The notes: generated by a model not told the origin, from the sequence alone. A stretch of DNA of 64,000 bases from Rubrivivax sp. (GCA_022843905.1 JALHMT010000019.1:38176-102175), one strand, 5' to 3'; shown: positions 1-11,521, counted from the stretch's first letter. Numbers and translations: made by a program.

Positions 1-2
1 TC

Positions 3-2474
3 GTGAGCGCACATCGCGGCCCGACCGCGGGCGCGACGGCGGCCGGCGCTGCGGCGGCGGCATCGGCGGCCACGGCGGCGCGTGTCCAGGCCGTGCGCCG
101 CAGCGGCGCACCTGCTCAACGTGTCGGACGCTTCGAACTGCTCGGCGAACTCGGTCGCGGCGCGCAGGCCAGCGTCTGGCTGGCGCACGACCCCCGTCTG
201 GACCGCGAGGTGGCCATCAAGCTGCTGGACGCCTCGTCCGACGTGGTCAGCGTGAGCCAGTGGCTCGACGAGGCGCGTGCCGTCAGCCGCCTGACGCATC
301 CCAATATCGTCCCCGTATTCGAGGCCGATCAGATCGACGGCCAGCCCTACCTCGTCTTCGAACTGGTGCAGGGCAGGACGCTGGCCGAACTGCGCGGCCA
401 GCGCAGCGCTCGCGAGGCGATCGACCTCACGCTGGCCGTGCTCGACGCCCTGGCTGCCGCGCACGCCCACGGCATCGTGCACCGCGACCTGAAGCCGTCG
501 AACATCCTGCTCGGCGCCGACGGTCGTGTGCGCGTGATGGACTTCGGCATCGCTGCGCGCGTGAGCGTGCCCGGCGATGGTCGCATCGTCGGCACGCCGC
601 GCTACATGTCACCCGAAGCGGCGCGCGGCGAAGCACCGGTGCCCGCGATGGACGTCTTTGCCGCCGGGCTGCTGCTGGCGGAATTGCTCACCGGCACGCC
701 GCTGGTGACCGACCGCGATCCCCTGCAGGCGCTGCAGCGCGTGCGCGACGAAGACCTGGCGTTGCCCCCGGGCGGCGGCATCGACGACGGCTTGCGCGCC
801 ATCGTCCGGCGGGCCCTGCAGCGTGACCGGGCGGCACGCTTCGACAGCGCGCTGGGCATGCACGCCGCCCTGAGCGAGTGGCTGCACGGTCCTGACCAGG
901 ACGAAGCGTCGGATGCCGGCAGCGGCGCGGCGGCGCTGGAGTTTCTGTTGCGCCGCATGCGCACGAAGAGTGACTTCCCGGCGCTGTCCTCGGCCGTCGG
1001 TCGCATCCAGCGGCTGACGTCCTCCGAGACGGAAAGCCTGAACTCGCTGGCCGCCGAGATCCTGAAGGACGTGGCGCTGACCCACAAGCTGCTGCGGCTG
1101 GTCAACACCGTGCACTTCAGCCAGGCGGGCGCGGGCAGCATCGGCACGGTGTCGCGGGCGGTGGCCCTGATCGGCTTCGCCGGCGTGCGCAACCTGGCGC
1201 TGTCCCTGACGCTGCTGGAGCACATGGACGACCGCACCCGCGCCGGCCGCATGAAGGAGGAGTTCCTGCGCGCGCTGGTGGCGGGTACCCTGGCCGCCGA
1301 TCTCGCGCATGAGGGGCGCGATGGCGAAGAGGCCTATCTGGGTTCGCTGTTCCAGAATCTCGGGCGGCTGCTCGTGGAGTACTACTTCCCTGAAGAGGCG
1401 CAGCGCATCGCCCTGCTCGCCGACGGTGCCGGCGCCTCGGTGAACCGGGACACGACCGCCCGCCAGGTGCTTGGCATCGGGCTGGACGACCTGGCCTGCG
1501 GCGTGGCCAAGGCCTGGGGATTGCCCGAATCGTTGCAGCGCTGCATGAAGGCGCCGACGGGCGAGCCACCGGCTCGCGCCGCCGAAGCAGGGCCGGAGCG
1601 GCTTCGCTGGCTGGGACGCGCGACCAATGCCGCGGCCGATCTGGTGCTCGATCCCCAGGTCGAGCGCTTCGATGCGCGTGCCCAGGCCTGGGCCAAACGC
1701 CACGCCGCCGTGCTGGGGGTGTCGGCGGAGCGTCTGGCTGCGGCGGCCCAGAGGGTGCAACTCGGCCTGGCCCCTTTGGCGCGCGCGATGGGCATCGAGC
1801 CGTCTGCCGGCTCCGCATTGGCCAGGCGTCTGGCCACACCGGTGCGCGCCGCGGGCGACGCAGCCGACGCCGACCCGCTGCGCGTGGACATCGCCCCTGC
1901 GGCACCGATGGCTGACGCAGCGACCGAAGTGCTCGGCGATGCCGGCGAAGCCCAGCGTACCGATCTCCTGGTGGCTGGCGTGCAGGACATCACCGAGACG
2001 CTGGCGTCGGAAAGCTTCAAGCTCAACGACGTGCTGCGCATGGTGATGGAGACCATGTTCCGTGCGCTGGCCTTTCGGCGCGTCATCTTCTGCCTGCGCG
2101 ATCCCCGCACCGACACGCTCACCGGCCGTTTCGGTCTGGGCCTCGATGCCGACACGGTGGCCAAGGCCTTCAAGGTGCCGCTGGACTCGGGCAAGGGTGA
2201 CCTGTTCGCCGCCATCTGCCAGAAGAGTGCCGACACCTTGCTGGCCGACACGACGCTGGGCGACATGGCCGCACGTCTGCCGGGTTGGTATCGCACCGCC
2301 GCCGGAGCGCCAACGCTGCTGCTGCTGCCGATGTCGATGAACAAGAAGCCCTTCGGGCTGCTCTATGCCGACAAGGCGATGCCGAACAGCATCGTGCTGA
2401 CCGAGAAGGAGTTGTCCCTGCTGCGTACCTTGCGCAACCAGGCGGTCATGGCCTTCCGTCAGGCGCAGAAGTGA
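3..2474 (+). CDS. Ser/Thr protein kinase with HDOD and GAF domains
   Basis: This is a multidomain cytoplasmic signalling protein of 823 residues. A Hanks-type kinase spans about residues 44-290, with a glycine-rich loop (GRGAQASV), the ATP-binding lysine in VAIKLL (K73), the catalytic loop HRDLKPSN (D162) and DFG (D180), so it should be active. An HDOD domain (about 313-520) follows; it begins FPALSSAV and has the conserved core LLRLVNTVHFS. The last ~160 residues resemble a GAF sensor domain. An Ala-rich low-complexity N-terminus precedes the kinase. The GTG at position 3 is the first possible start in the window, so the true start may lie upstream. No transmembrane segment is seen. Kinase substrates and the GAF ligand are unknown. 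The domain calls are firm; a role in stress or motility signalling would be inference. Confidence 0.85.
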   Translation: MSAHRGPTAGATAAGAAAAASAATAARVQAVRRSGAPAQRVGRFELLGELGRGAQASVWLAHDPRLDREVAIKLLDASSDVVSVSQWLDEARAVSRLTHPNIVPVFEADQIDGQPYLVFELVQGRTLAELRGQRSAREAIDLTLAVLDALAAAHAHGIVHRDLKPSNILLGADGRVRVMDFGIAARVSVPGDGRIVGTPRYMSPEAARGEAPVPAMDVFAAGLLLAELLTGTPLVTDRDPLQALQRVRDEDLALPPGGGIDDGLRAIVRRALQRDRAARFDSALGMHAALSEWLHGPDQDEASDAGSGAAALEFLLRRMRTKSDFPALSSAVGRIQRLTSSETESLNSLAAEILKDVALTHKLLRLVNTVHFSQAGAGSIGTVSRAVALIGFAGVRNLALSLTLLEHMDDRTRAGRMKEEFLRALVAGTLAADLAHEGRDGEEAYLGSLFQNLGRLLVEYYFPEEAQRIALLADGAGASVNRDTTARQVLGIGLDDLACGVAKAWGLPESLQRCMKAPTGEPPARAAEAGPERLRWLGRATNAAADLVLDPQVERFDARAQAWAKRHAAVLGVSAERLAAAAQRVQLGLAPLARAMGIEPSAGSALARRLATPVRAAGDAADADPLRVDIAPAAPMADAATEVLGDAGEAQRTDLLVAGVQDITETLASESFKLNDVLRMVMETMFRALAFRRVIFCLRDPRTDTLTGRFGLGLDADTVAKAFKVPLDSGKGDLFAAICQKSADTLLADTTLGDMAARLPGWYRTAAGAPTLLLLPMSMNKKPFGLLYADKAMPNSIVLTEKELSLLRTLRNQAVMAFRQAQK

Positions 2475-2528
2475 GGCCTCGGCGAGCCTGCCGGGTCATG
2501 CCGGTCATGCCGTGAACGACGGGGGAGA

Positions 2529-2628
2529 GGTGACGAGCCTGATCTCGGCACTGGTCACAACGGTTAGGGCTGCTTCGTTCCCGACCTGACCCGGTTGGCC
2601 GCGCTTCCATGCGAGGAGGCCCGTCACC
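2529..2628 (-). ncRNA. ffs: Signal recognition particle RNA (4.5S type)
   Basis: On the minus strand the apical region reads GGTCAGGTCGGGAACGAAGC followed by AGCC. This is the hallmark symmetric/asymmetric loop of bacterial SRP RNA that binds Ffh. The ends pair as GGTGACG (5', 2628-2622) with CGTCACC (3', 2535-2529), closing one long hairpin of about 100 nt, the usual size of the short 4.5S form. With Ffh it targets nascent membrane proteins to FtsY. Position close to dnaX-ybaB-recR is the conserved betaproteobacterial arrangement. Ends are placed from the terminal helix and may shift by a few bases. Confidence 0.93.
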
Positions 2629-2632
2629 GCGG

Positions 2633-2661
2633 ATTGTAGGCCAGGGGTGCGGGCCCCGCTG
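2633..2661 (-). promoter_or_regulatory. Candidate promoter of the SRP RNA gene
   Basis: The minus strand carries TACAAT at 2638-2633, which puts the transcription start at about 2628, exactly the 5' end of the SRP helix. The -35 region (about 2661-2656) is a poor match to TTGACA. The -10 box and its spacing are seen; activity is inferred. Confidence 0.5.
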
Positions 2662-2710
2662 ACGACGGAGCCCTCGCGGGCCGGGTCCCTCGAGTCCGAT
2701 CCGGCGCGGC

Positions 2711-3847
2711 TCAGCGCAGCTGCAGTGCGTCGCTGCCGAACACCAGGCCCAGCGGCTCGATCAGCAGTTGCTTGGCCCCAGCTTCCACGCGGCCTGCCAC
2801 CAGGGCTGCCACACCGGCCTGGCGCGCCACCTCGACCGTGCGCTCGGCATCGGCTGCGGCAACGAAGATCGCGAAGCCGGCGCCCATGTTCAAGGTGCCG
2901 TAGGCGTCCTCGTCGCTCATCTGCGCCTGCTGCTGGATGAACTGCAGCACGGCGGGCACCTCCGGCAGGCGCTCGATGCGGTAGGTGAAGCTGCCCGGGT
3001 GGCGCAGCAGCTTGCGCCAGCCGTGCCCGGTGATGTTGGCGCAATAGTGCGGCGTGATGCCGGCGCGCGCCAGCGCTTCGGTGACCGGGGAGTACAGCGG
3101 AGTCGGCGCCAGCAGCGCCTCGCCATAGGCGAGGCCCGGCGCGATGGGCGTCAGGTAGCCCTGGGGCAAGCGTTCGGCCAGCTTGCGAGCCAGGCTCAGA
3201 CCGTTGGCGTGGATGCCGCTGGCGGCCAGCAGCACGATGGCGTCGCCCGGCACCAGTGCGTCCCCCAGCGACAGCCGCGTTTTCGGGCTGACGATGCCGG
3301 TGCAGGAAGCAGCAAGGTCGATGCGTCCTTCGGCCACGATGCCGGCCAGTGCCGGCGTCTCGCCGCCACCCCAGGCCACGCCGCAGGTGTCGCAGGCGGC
3401 CTTCCAGCCGGCGACCAGCGTGCCGGCGCGTTCGGCGTCCGTGAACCACTCGCTGCCGCCGGCGGCCCAGTAGGCCTGCACCACCAGGGGCGTGGCACCC
3501 ACCGTGACGAGGTCGTTGATGGCCATCGCGATGGTGTCCTGTGCGATGCCGGCATACCAGCTGTGGCCGGTCAGGCGCTGCATCTCGTCTGCCACCAGGG
3601 CCTTGGACCCCAGGCATTCGACGATGCTGGCCAGGTAGAAGGGTCCAACGTCCACCACGTAGGCCGATTCGCCGCGAGAGGCCTTCACTTCGCTGAAGCC
3701 GTGCGCAGCCAGGTTCACCGCGGTGGCTGCTGCGGCGCGCTGGGCAGCCACCTTCAGCGGGTCGATGAGCTCGTAGACCACGCCCGACTGCTCGTAGCTG
3801 AGGGGCGCGCCGGGCGCGGCGGGGGCGGGGGAGGGGCGGCTGTCCAT
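2711..3847 (-). CDS. PurM-like AIR synthase-related protein
   Basis: A 378-residue protein of the PurM/AIR synthase superfamily, which makes aminoimidazole ribonucleotide from formylglycinamidine ribonucleotide and ATP in purine synthesis. Family signatures are GIAQDTIAMAINDLVTVGA (near residue 110), GVAWGGGETPAL, SGIHANG and HGWRKLLRHPG. The sequence is clearly unlike the usual proteobacterial PurM of about 350 residues: the classic LSYRDAG N-terminus appears as LSYEQSG, and the VGTK loop is replaced by a VDVGP segment. It may therefore be the working PurM of this lineage or an AIR-synthase-related paralogue. Its ATG lies back to back with dnaX on the other strand. The superfamily is certain; the exact reaction is not. 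Confidence 0.75.
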   Translation of the reverse strand: MDSRPSPAPAAPGAPLSYEQSGVVYELIDPLKVAAQRAAAATAVNLAAHGFSEVKASRGESAYVVDVGPFYLASIVECLGSKALVADEMQRLTGHSWYAGIAQDTIAMAINDLVTVGATPLVVQAYWAAGGSEWFTDAERAGTLVAGWKAACDTCGVAWGGGETPALAGIVAEGRIDLAASCTGIVSPKTRLSLGDALVPGDAIVLLAASGIHANGLSLARKLAERLPQGYLTPIAPGLAYGEALLAPTPLYSPVTEALARAGITPHYCANITGHGWRKLLRHPGSFTYRIERLPEVPAVLQFIQQQAQMSDEDAYGTLNMGAGFAIFVAAADAERTVEVARQAGVAALVAGRVEAGAKQLLIEPLGLVFGSDALQLR

Positions 3848-3923
3848 GGCAGGGAATTATCCGCGTCGGGCGCGGGCCGGTCCTCGGGCGGGGTCGACAG
3901 GGGCCAAACGTAGAATGAGTCTC

Positions 3924-5912
3924 ATGAGTTATGTCGTCCTGGCGCGCAAGTACCGGCCCCGCAGCTTCGACCAGATGGTCGGGCAGGAGCACGTGGTGCG
4001 CGCGCTGACGAATGCACTGGAAACCCGGCGGCTGCACCACGCCTACCTGTTCACCGGCACGCGGGGCATCGGCAAGACCACCGTGTCGCGCATCCTGGCC
4101 AAGTCGCTCAACTGCACCGGGGCGGACGGCAACGGCGGCGTCACGGCACACCCCTGCGGCGTTTGCGGCGCCTGCACCGAGATCGATGCCGACCGCTACA
4201 TCGACTACATCGAGCTCGACGCGGCTTCCAACCGCAGCATCGACGAGATCCGCGACCTCATCGAACGCGCGGCCTACAAGCCCAGTGTCGGCCGTTTCAA
4301 GGTCTTCATGATCGACGAGGCGCACCAGCTCACCAAGGACGCCTTCAACGCCTTGCTGAAGACGCTCGAAGAGCCGCCCGAGTACCTGAAGTTCGTGCTC
4401 GCCACGACCGATCCAGACAAGATGCTGCCGACGGTGTTGAGCCGCTGCCTGCAGTTCAACCTGCGGCCGATGCCGCCCGACGTGGTTCGTGACCACCTCG
4501 TGCATGTGCTCGACGCGGAAACGGTGCCCTTCGAGCCCGGCGCGCTGCGCCTGCTGTCGCGCGCTGCGCGCGGTTCGATGCGCGACGCGCTGTCGCTGAC
4601 CGACCAGGCCATCGCCTACGGCGGCGGCCGCCTGGACGAATCCGTGGTGCGCGCGATGCTGGGCACCGTCGACCGCAGCCATGCGCGACAGCTGATCGAA
4701 GCGCTGTCGCAACGCGACGGGCCGGCGCTTCTGGCCGCCGTCGACGGCCTGCGAACGCTGGGTCTGTCGGCCAGCGCGACGCTCGAAGAGATGGCCGTGC
4801 TGCTGCAGCAGATGGCGGTCGAGCAGGCCGTGCCCGGTGCGCTCGACGAGCAGGATCCCGAGCTGGATGCGGTGCGCGCTCTGGCCGCGGCGATGCCTGC
4901 CGACGAAACGCAACTGCTGTACAGCATCGTGTTGCACGGGCGTGGCGAGCTGACCCTGATGAGCGACGACCACGCGGCGCTGACGATGGTGCTGCTGCGA
5001 CTGTTCGCGTTCCCGGCGGGTGATCCCTCGGCCGCGGCGAGTGTGGCGGTGCCGCCTCGGGCGGCCGCTGCGATGCCGGGCTCGCCGGCGGCGTCGGCCG
5101 TCCGCCGGGCCCCTGCGCCTGTTGCAGCGCCCGTTGCAGCGCCCGTTGCAGCACCCGTTGCAGCACCCGTTGCAGCACCCGTTGCAGCACCCGTTCCTGC
5201 CGCGGCGTCGCCGACCGCCGGGCCCTCCGCTCCAGCAGCCGCGACCCGCTTGCCCCAGGCTTCAGCCGCGCCGACGCCAGCTCCTCGTGGCGGGGTGGCG
5301 GCGGTGGGTCTGGAGCCGCCGCCCTGGGTCGAGGAAGCCGACGAGTCGGGCTATGGATCCGATCCGTCCGCGCCGGAACCCACTCGGGAGACGGCGCGCG
5401 AGCCGCGCGCGGCGCCATTGCGCGCGCCCTCGCCGCCGGCCCTGGCCCTGCCGGTGGCAGCGCCTGTGGAACCCGTTGTCGCCACGCCGCTGGGTGACCG
5501 CTGGGACGACCTCGCGCGACGGCTCGACGCCGGCGCTGCGGTGGTGGCGCTGACGCGGGAACTGGCCTGGCAGGCCACGTTGAAGTCCGTCGAGCCCGGC
5601 GACGGCAGCCCCGACACCTGGACCCTGGTCGTCGAGAGCCTGTCTCTGCGCGCCGACAGCCTGCGCGACAAGTTGCAGTCAGCGTTGGTGGCCGAACTCG
5701 GGACAGCCGTCCGGTTGATCCTCGAGCCCGGCGTGCCCGGTGATTCCCCGGCCCGGCGTGACGCCGTCAAGCGCGCCAGACGCCAGGCCGACGCCGAGGC
5801 CGTCATCAGGAACGACCCCGTGGTGGTCGACCTGCTGACGAGGTTCAAGGGCGCGCGCGTCGTGCCCGGCTCGATCAAACCCCTCTCAAGCGAAGAAGGA
5901 ACCACGTCATGA
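3924..5912 (+). CDS. dnaX: DNA polymerase III subunits gamma/tau
   Basis: Clamp-loader ATPase of the replisome; 662 residues from the ATG giving [12 protein letters not shown], the invariant start of the family (an in-frame ATG three codons earlier is possible). Walker A is GTRGIGKT, the zinc module contains CGVCGAC, Walker B is IDEAH and the sensor region reads [10 protein letters not shown]. Domain III is followed by a long Pro/Ala linker containing a 12-bp tandem repeat (5121-5192), then a tau-type C-terminal domain. I see no A-rich slippery heptamer like that of E. coli dnaX, so a gamma form made by the same frameshift is not evident. It overlaps ybaB by 4 nt (ATGA), implying translational coupling in a dnaX-ybaB-recR operon. 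Confidence 0.96.
   Translation: MSYVVLARKYRPRSFDQMVGQEHVVRALTNALETRRLHHAYLFTGTRGIGKTTVSRILAKSLNCTGADGNGGVTAHPCGVCGACTEIDADRYIDYIELDAASNRSIDEIRDLIERAAYKPSVGRFKVFMIDEAHQLTKDAFNALLKTLEEPPEYLKFVLATTDPDKMLPTVLSRCLQFNLRPMPPDVVRDHLVHVLDAETVPFEPGALRLLSRAARGSMRDALSLTDQAIAYGGGRLDESVVRAMLGTVDRSHARQLIEALSQRDGPALLAAVDGLRTLGLSASATLEEMAVLLQQMAVEQAVPGALDEQDPELDAVRALAAAMPADETQLLYSIVLHGRGELTLMSDDHAALTMVLLRLFAFPAGDPSAAASVAVPPRAAAAMPGSPAASAVRRAPAPVAAPVAAPVAAPVAAPVAAPVAAPVPAAASPTAGPSAPAAATRLPQASAAPTPAPRGGVAAVGLEPPPWVEEADESGYGSDPSAPEPTRETAREPRAAPLRAPSPPALALPVAAPVEPVVATPLGDRWDDLARRLDAGAAVVALTRELAWQATLKSVEPGDGSPDTWTLVVESLSLRADSLRDKLQSALVAELGTAVRLILEPGVPGDSPARRDAVKRARRQADAEAVIRNDPVVVDLLTRFKGARVVPGSIKPLSSEEGTTS
5121..5192 (+). 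repeat. Six tandem 12-bp repeats inside dnaX
   Basis: Six uninterrupted copies of a 12-bp unit: two copies of GTTGCAGCGCCC then four of GTTGCAGCACCC. A degenerate seventh follows. Each unit encodes Val-Ala-Ala-Pro in the linker between the clamp-loader core and the tau C-terminus. Because the unit length is a multiple of three, copy-number changes would alter linker length without breaking the frame. Confidence 0.95.
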
Positions 5913-6235
5913 TGAAGAACCAGTTGGCCGGCTTGATGAAGCAGGCCCAGGCCATGCAGGACAACATGAAGCGCGCCCAGGAAGAACTGGCGCTGCTCGA
6001 GGTCGAAGGCCAGTCTGGTGCCGGCCTGGTGAAGGTGGTGATGACGTGCAAGCATGACGTCAAGCGCATCACCATCGACCCGTCGCTGCTGGCCGACGAC
6101 AAGGACATGCTGGAAGACCTGGTGGCCGCGGCGTTCAACGACGGCGTGCGCAGGGCCGAGGAGGTCTCCACCGAGAAGATGGGCAAGATCACCGCCGGCA
6201 TGCCCCTGCCGCCGGGCATGAAGCTGCCTTTCTGA
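5909..6235 (+). CDS. ybaB: YbaB/EbfC family nucleoid-associated protein
   Basis: A 108-residue DNA-binding protein of the YbaB/EbfC family, which forms dimers and binds DNA. The sequence shows the typical start [20 protein letters not shown], the central helix/strand region and the C-terminal [12 protein letters not shown] motif. It starts inside the dnaX stop codon (ATGA) and lies 16 nt before recR, the standard dnaX-ybaB-recR order. Its precise role in recombination or replication remains loosely defined across the family. Confidence 0.95.
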   Translation: MMKNQLAGLMKQAQAMQDNMKRAQEELALLEVEGQSGAGLVKVVMTCKHDVKRITIDPSLLADDKDMLEDLVAAAFNDGVRRAEEVSTEKMGKITAGMPLPPGMKLPF

Positions 6236-6251
6236 TGCTGGGTGTCCCGGC

Positions 6252-6839
6252 GTGAGCGAGTCCGCGCTCGACGGCCTCGTCGATGCCTTGCGCCGCCTGC
6301 CCGGCGTGGGCCTGAAGTCGGCCCAGCGCATGGCCTTTCACCTGCTGCAGCACGACCGCGACGGCGCCATGCGGCTGTCGCTTGCGCTCAGCGGCGCTGT
6401 CACCCGCATGCGGCACTGCCGGCGCTGCCACACCTTCACCGAGGCAGAGATCTGCAGCACCTGCCTGGACACGGAACGCGACCCCCGGCTGCTGTGCGTG
6501 GTGGAGACGCCGGCCGACCAGGCGGCGCTGGAGCGCAGCGGCAGCTTCAAAGGCCTGTACTTCGTCCTGATGGGGCGCTTGAGCCCGCTGGACGGGGTGG
6601 GCACGGGCGACATAGGCGCTGCCGCACTGCTGGAACGCGCCTGCGATGGCGTGGTGTCAGAGGTGATCCTGGCCACCAGCTTCACCGCCGAAGGCGAAGT
6701 CACGGCGCACGCGCTCTCGGAAGCGCTGAAGGCGCGCGGCCTGAAGGTGACCCGCCTGGCGCGCGGCGTGCCGGTGGGCAGCGAGCTCGAGTACGTGGAT
6801 CTGGGCACCATCGCCCATGCCTTGGTGGACAGGAGATGA
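6252..6839 (+). CDS. recR: Recombination mediator RecR
   Basis: 195 residues, the usual RecR size. It acts with RecO and RecF in loading RecA at gaps. The order is a helix-hairpin-helix ([20 protein letters not shown], near residue 14), a four-cysteine zinc finger (CRRC...CSTC, residues 55-70) and a Toprim domain with [12 protein letters not shown]. The start is a GTG, chosen because it gives the conserved N-terminus directly before the helix-hairpin-helix. The gene is the third in the dnaX-ybaB-recR cluster. Confidence 0.96.
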   Translation: MSESALDGLVDALRRLPGVGLKSAQRMAFHLLQHDRDGAMRLSLALSGAVTRMRHCRRCHTFTEAEICSTCLDTERDPRLLCVVETPADQAALERSGSFKGLYFVLMGRLSPLDGVGTGDIGAAALLERACDGVVSEVILATSFTAEGEVTAHALSEALKARGLKVTRLARGVPVGSELEYVDLGTIAHALVDRR

Positions 6840-6840
6840 C

Positions 6841-7242
6841 ATGGTGACCGTGGCTCATTGGTGCGTGATCGTGGCGGCCATCCTGCCCATCGTCTGCGCC
6901 GGCATCGCCAAGGCCGGCTACTTCGGCAAGCCGCGCTCGCAGGGCGGCTACGACAACCACGAGCCAAGGGCGTGGCTGGCCAAGCTGACCGGCTACCGCG
7001 CGCGAGCCAATGCGGCGCAGTCCAACAGCTTCGAGGCGCTGCCGTTCTTCATCGGTGCGGTGCTGATCGCACAGACGACGCAGGCGCGGCAGCCGGTGAT
7101 CGACGGCCTGGCGCTGCTGTTCATCGTCAGCCGCGTGGTCTACATCGCGCTGTACCTGGCCGACCGCGACATGCTGCGCAGCGCTGTCTGGGGCTTGGGA
7201 TTCTTCAGCTGCATCGCGCTGGTGTTCGCCAGCAAGTTCTGA
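6841..7242 (+). CDS. MAPEG family membrane protein
   Basis: 133-residue integral membrane protein with four predicted helices. The MAPEG signature [17 protein letters not shown] lies near residue 55. MAPEG proteins include microsomal glutathione transferase-like enzymes, but bacterial members of this short type are mostly uncharacterised. The ATG at 6841 is chosen because AGGAG sits 5 nt upstream (6831-6835) inside the recR stop region; a longer in-frame start overlapping recR is less likely. It is probably cotranscribed with recR. Confidence 0.85.
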   Translation: MVTVAHWCVIVAAILPIVCAGIAKAGYFGKPRSQGGYDNHEPRAWLAKLTGYRARANAAQSNSFEALPFFIGAVLIAQTTQARQPVIDGLALLFIVSRVVYIALYLADRDMLRSAVWGLGFFSCIALVFASKF

Positions 7243-7306
7243 CCTCGACATAGCACGGGTTGCGCCGGGGGCAGGCCCCGGGCGGCATGGCACACTCCGC
7301 CGCTTC

Positions 7307-9696
<2,390 letters not shown>

Positions 9697-9700
<4 letters not shown>

Positions 9701-10773
9701 GCCTGGCGCTGGAAATTCACGCCGGACCGCGCGCCATGGCGCGGCTGCGCGAATGCGGATTGCAGCCTCGGGACGTGCGCGTGATGCCCGGTGCAGCCGG
9801 CGGCGCCAAGGGGCTGGTGCTGAATCCGCTGGACCGGTATCTCTTCGGGCACTGGCTGGCCGATGCACCGCAGGTCATCCACCTCGTCGGTGCCTCGATC
9901 GGGGCCTGGCGCCTGGCCTGCGCCTGCCTGCCCGACGCCGATGCGGCGCTGGCCCAGATGGCCGAAGACTACGTCGGCCAGACCTACGAACATCTGCCCG
10001 GCCGTCCGCCCTTGGCAAGCGTCGTCAGCAAGACCCTGGGCCGCAAGCTCGACCAGCGCCTGGGCGAGCGTGCTGCCGAGGTGCTGTCGCACCCACGCCG
10101 GCGGCTGCACGTGGTGACCAGCCGTGGCCGATGGATGCTCGCGCGGCAAGGCCGCTTGCGCACGCCGGCAGGTTATGCGGGGGCCTTCCTCAGCAACGCG
10201 CTGAGTCGCCGTGCGCTGGGCGGCTGGCTGGAGCGCGTGGTCTTCAGCGACCCTCGTGACCGCCTGCCCTTCCCGCTGGGAGACTTCAGAACGCACACGG
10301 CGACGCTGAACCAGCACAACCTGAGCCCCGCCGTGCTGGCAAGCTGCTCCATTCCGTTCTGGCTCGACGCCGTGCACGACATTCCCGGCGGGCCGCCCGG
10401 CGCCTACTGGGATGGCGGTATCACCGACTACCACCTGCATCTGGACTACGCGGCCATGGCCGAGGGCCTGGTGCTGTACCCGCATTTCCAGCCCGACCTG
10501 GTGCCTGGCTGGCTGGACAAGGTCTGGGCCGGGCGCCACCGCGCCACGGCCCGGCTGGACAATCTCGTGCTGCTTTCGCCCAATGCCCGCTGGATCGCTG
10601 GCCTGCCCGGCGGCAAGCTGCCCAACCGGTCCGACTTCAAGGCCTACGGTGACGACGTGGCCGGCCGCAGGGCCATCTGGCGGGCGGCGATCCGAGAGAG
10701 CCAGCGGCTGGTCGACGACTTCCGCCATCTGGTGCATCTGGGCCCGGCCTTGCCGGTGCAGCCCTTGCGCTGA
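9697..10773 (+). CDS. Patatin-like phospholipase family protein
   Basis: 358 residues with a probable Ser-Asp catalytic dyad of the patatin family: the nucleophile elbow GASIG (serine near residue 67) and DGG in WDGGITDYH (near residue 230). Patatin-like enzymes hydrolyse acyl groups from lipids. The usual oxyanion-hole glycine motif before the nucleophile is not obvious. No signal peptide is seen, so the protein is predicted cytoplasmic. Translation most likely begins at a TTG overlapping the tex stop codon by 4 nt, which implies coupling to tex. Substrate unknown. Confidence 0.75.
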
Positions 10774-10848
10774 CAACCAGATGCCACGGTCGTGCGTTGA
10801 GCGGCGACAATCCGCCACTTGGCAGGCTGGCCTTCGAGGAGACGCTGC

Positions 10849-11355
10849 ATGAACCACTGGATCGATCGAACCGCGCGCTGGGCTGTGGCTGCCCTGGCCT
10901 CGAGCATCCTGGGCGCCTGTGCCTACCATCCTGCACAGGACGGTGTGCATGCACCGGGCGGCCGGTCGCCGTCGGCATCCACGTCCTATGGCATGGTCAG
11001 CTCTGTCGAGCAGATGTCGCGCGAGGGCGTGTCCGGCCCCGGTACCGGGGCGGCGATCGGTGGTGCGATCGGCGCGGTGATCGGCCGCCAGATCGGCGAC
11101 GGCGATTCGAGGTCCGCCGCCACGGTGGTCGGTGCCATCGCGGGCGCCATGATCGGCCACCAGATCGACAAGCATCACCGTGGCGACGGCAAGGCACGCG
11201 TTCGTGTCACGGTGGCCCTCGACCAGGGCGGCGAACTGACCGTCGAAGACGCCGAAGGCCAGGATCTGCGCCCTGGGGACCGCGTGCGCGTGGAGAACAA
11301 CCGGGTGATCCGCCTGTCGCGCTCGACGGGTCACGTACAATCAGCGTCCACCTGA
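10849..11355 (+). CDS. Glycine-zipper outer-membrane lipoprotein
   Basis: 168-residue protein with a lipoprotein signal peptide (LGAC lipobox at about residue 23) and a glycine-zipper segment typical of the 17-kDa antigen/SlyB group (AAIGGAIGAVIGRQIGDG and AIAGAMIGHQID, residues 65-110). A C-terminal beta domain follows (VTVALDQGGELTVED). Such proteins sit in the envelope and are linked to outer-membrane integrity. The ATG is preceded by a GAGGAGA Shine-Dalgarno sequence at about 10836. The 3' end contains the likely promoter of the thrS operon. Confidence 0.85.
   Translation: MNHWIDRTARWAVAALASSILGACAYHPAQDGVHAPGGRSPSASTSYGMVSSVEQMSREGVSGPGTGAAIGGAIGAVIGRQIGDGDSRSAATVVGAIAGAMIGHQIDKHHRGDGKARVRVTVALDQGGELTVEDAEGQDLRPGDRVRVENNRVIRLSRSTGHVQSAST
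11314..11341 (+). promoter_or_regulatory. Candidate promoter of the thrS operon
   Basis: TACAAT at 11336-11341 is a good -10 box; CTGTCG at 11314-11319, 16 nt upstream, is a weak -35. It lies in the 3' end of the lipoprotein gene and would start transcription near 11348, about 40 nt before the leader peptide. It is inferred from sequence only. Confidence 0.4.
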
Positions 11356-11387
11356 ACAAGCACAAGAACGGGAAAGGCACCCTGGTT

Positions 11388-11438
11388 ATGACACCGCGAA
11401 CTACTCCCTTCTTCACCGGGGCCACTGCCTCGGTCTAG
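11388..11438 (+). CDS. Threonine/phenylalanine-rich leader peptide of the thrS operon
   Basis: A 16-codon open frame, MTPRTTPFFTGATASV, ends in TAG at 11436-11438. It has five Thr codons (including a Thr-Thr pair at 11400-11405) and a Phe-Phe pair, the substrates of the two tRNA synthetases in the downstream operon (thrS, pheST). A purine-rich GGAAAGG (11371-11377) lies 10 nt before the ATG. A perfect intrinsic terminator follows, together with an alternative pairing. The layout matches ribosome-mediated attenuation: stalling at Thr codons would favour read-through into thrS. Translation of the frame is predicted, not shown. Confidence 0.75.
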   Translation: MTPRTTPFFTGATASV

Positions 11439-11440
11439 CC

Positions 11441-11487
11441 GGCTGCGCTGTCGACCGTTCCTTCCTGTCCTGAACAAAAGCGCGGCT
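11441..11487 (+). promoter_or_regulatory. Candidate antiterminator helix of the thrS attenuator
   Basis: GGCTGCGCT (11441-11449) can pair over 9 bp, including G-U pairs, with AGCGCGGCT (11479-11487). This sequesters most of the 5' arm of the terminator stem, so the two structures exclude each other. The 5' strand starts only 3 nt after the leader stop codon. A ribosome finishing the leader would mask it, while one stalled at Thr codons would leave it free. A further stem, ACCGGGG (11415-11421) with CCTCGGT (11428-11434), could form inside the leader frame. Confidence 0.6.
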
Positions 11488-11509
11488 CACCACCGCGCTT
11501 TTCGTTTTT
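11476..11509 (+). terminator. Intrinsic terminator (attenuator) upstream of thrS
   Basis: A perfect 10-bp stem AAAAGCGCGG (11476-11485) / CCGCGCTTTT (11493-11502) with a 7-nt loop is followed by CGTTTTT. It ends only 13 nt before the thrS start. A strong terminator directly in front of an essential gene implies regulated read-through. Confidence 0.85.
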
Positions 11510-11521
11510 CCGGAGATGTCC

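Noticed and set aside
2505..4973. An 822-codon open frame on the minus strand over ffs, purM and dnaX
   Set aside because: It runs antisense to dnaX and through the SRP RNA and purM in another frame, is rich in His/Arg/Gln as expected of shadow frames in high-GC DNA, and has no recognisable motif.
5100..5220. Programmed frameshift site for a gamma form of DnaX
   Set aside because: No A-rich slippery heptamer like the E. coli site is present; the region is a GC-rich repeat.
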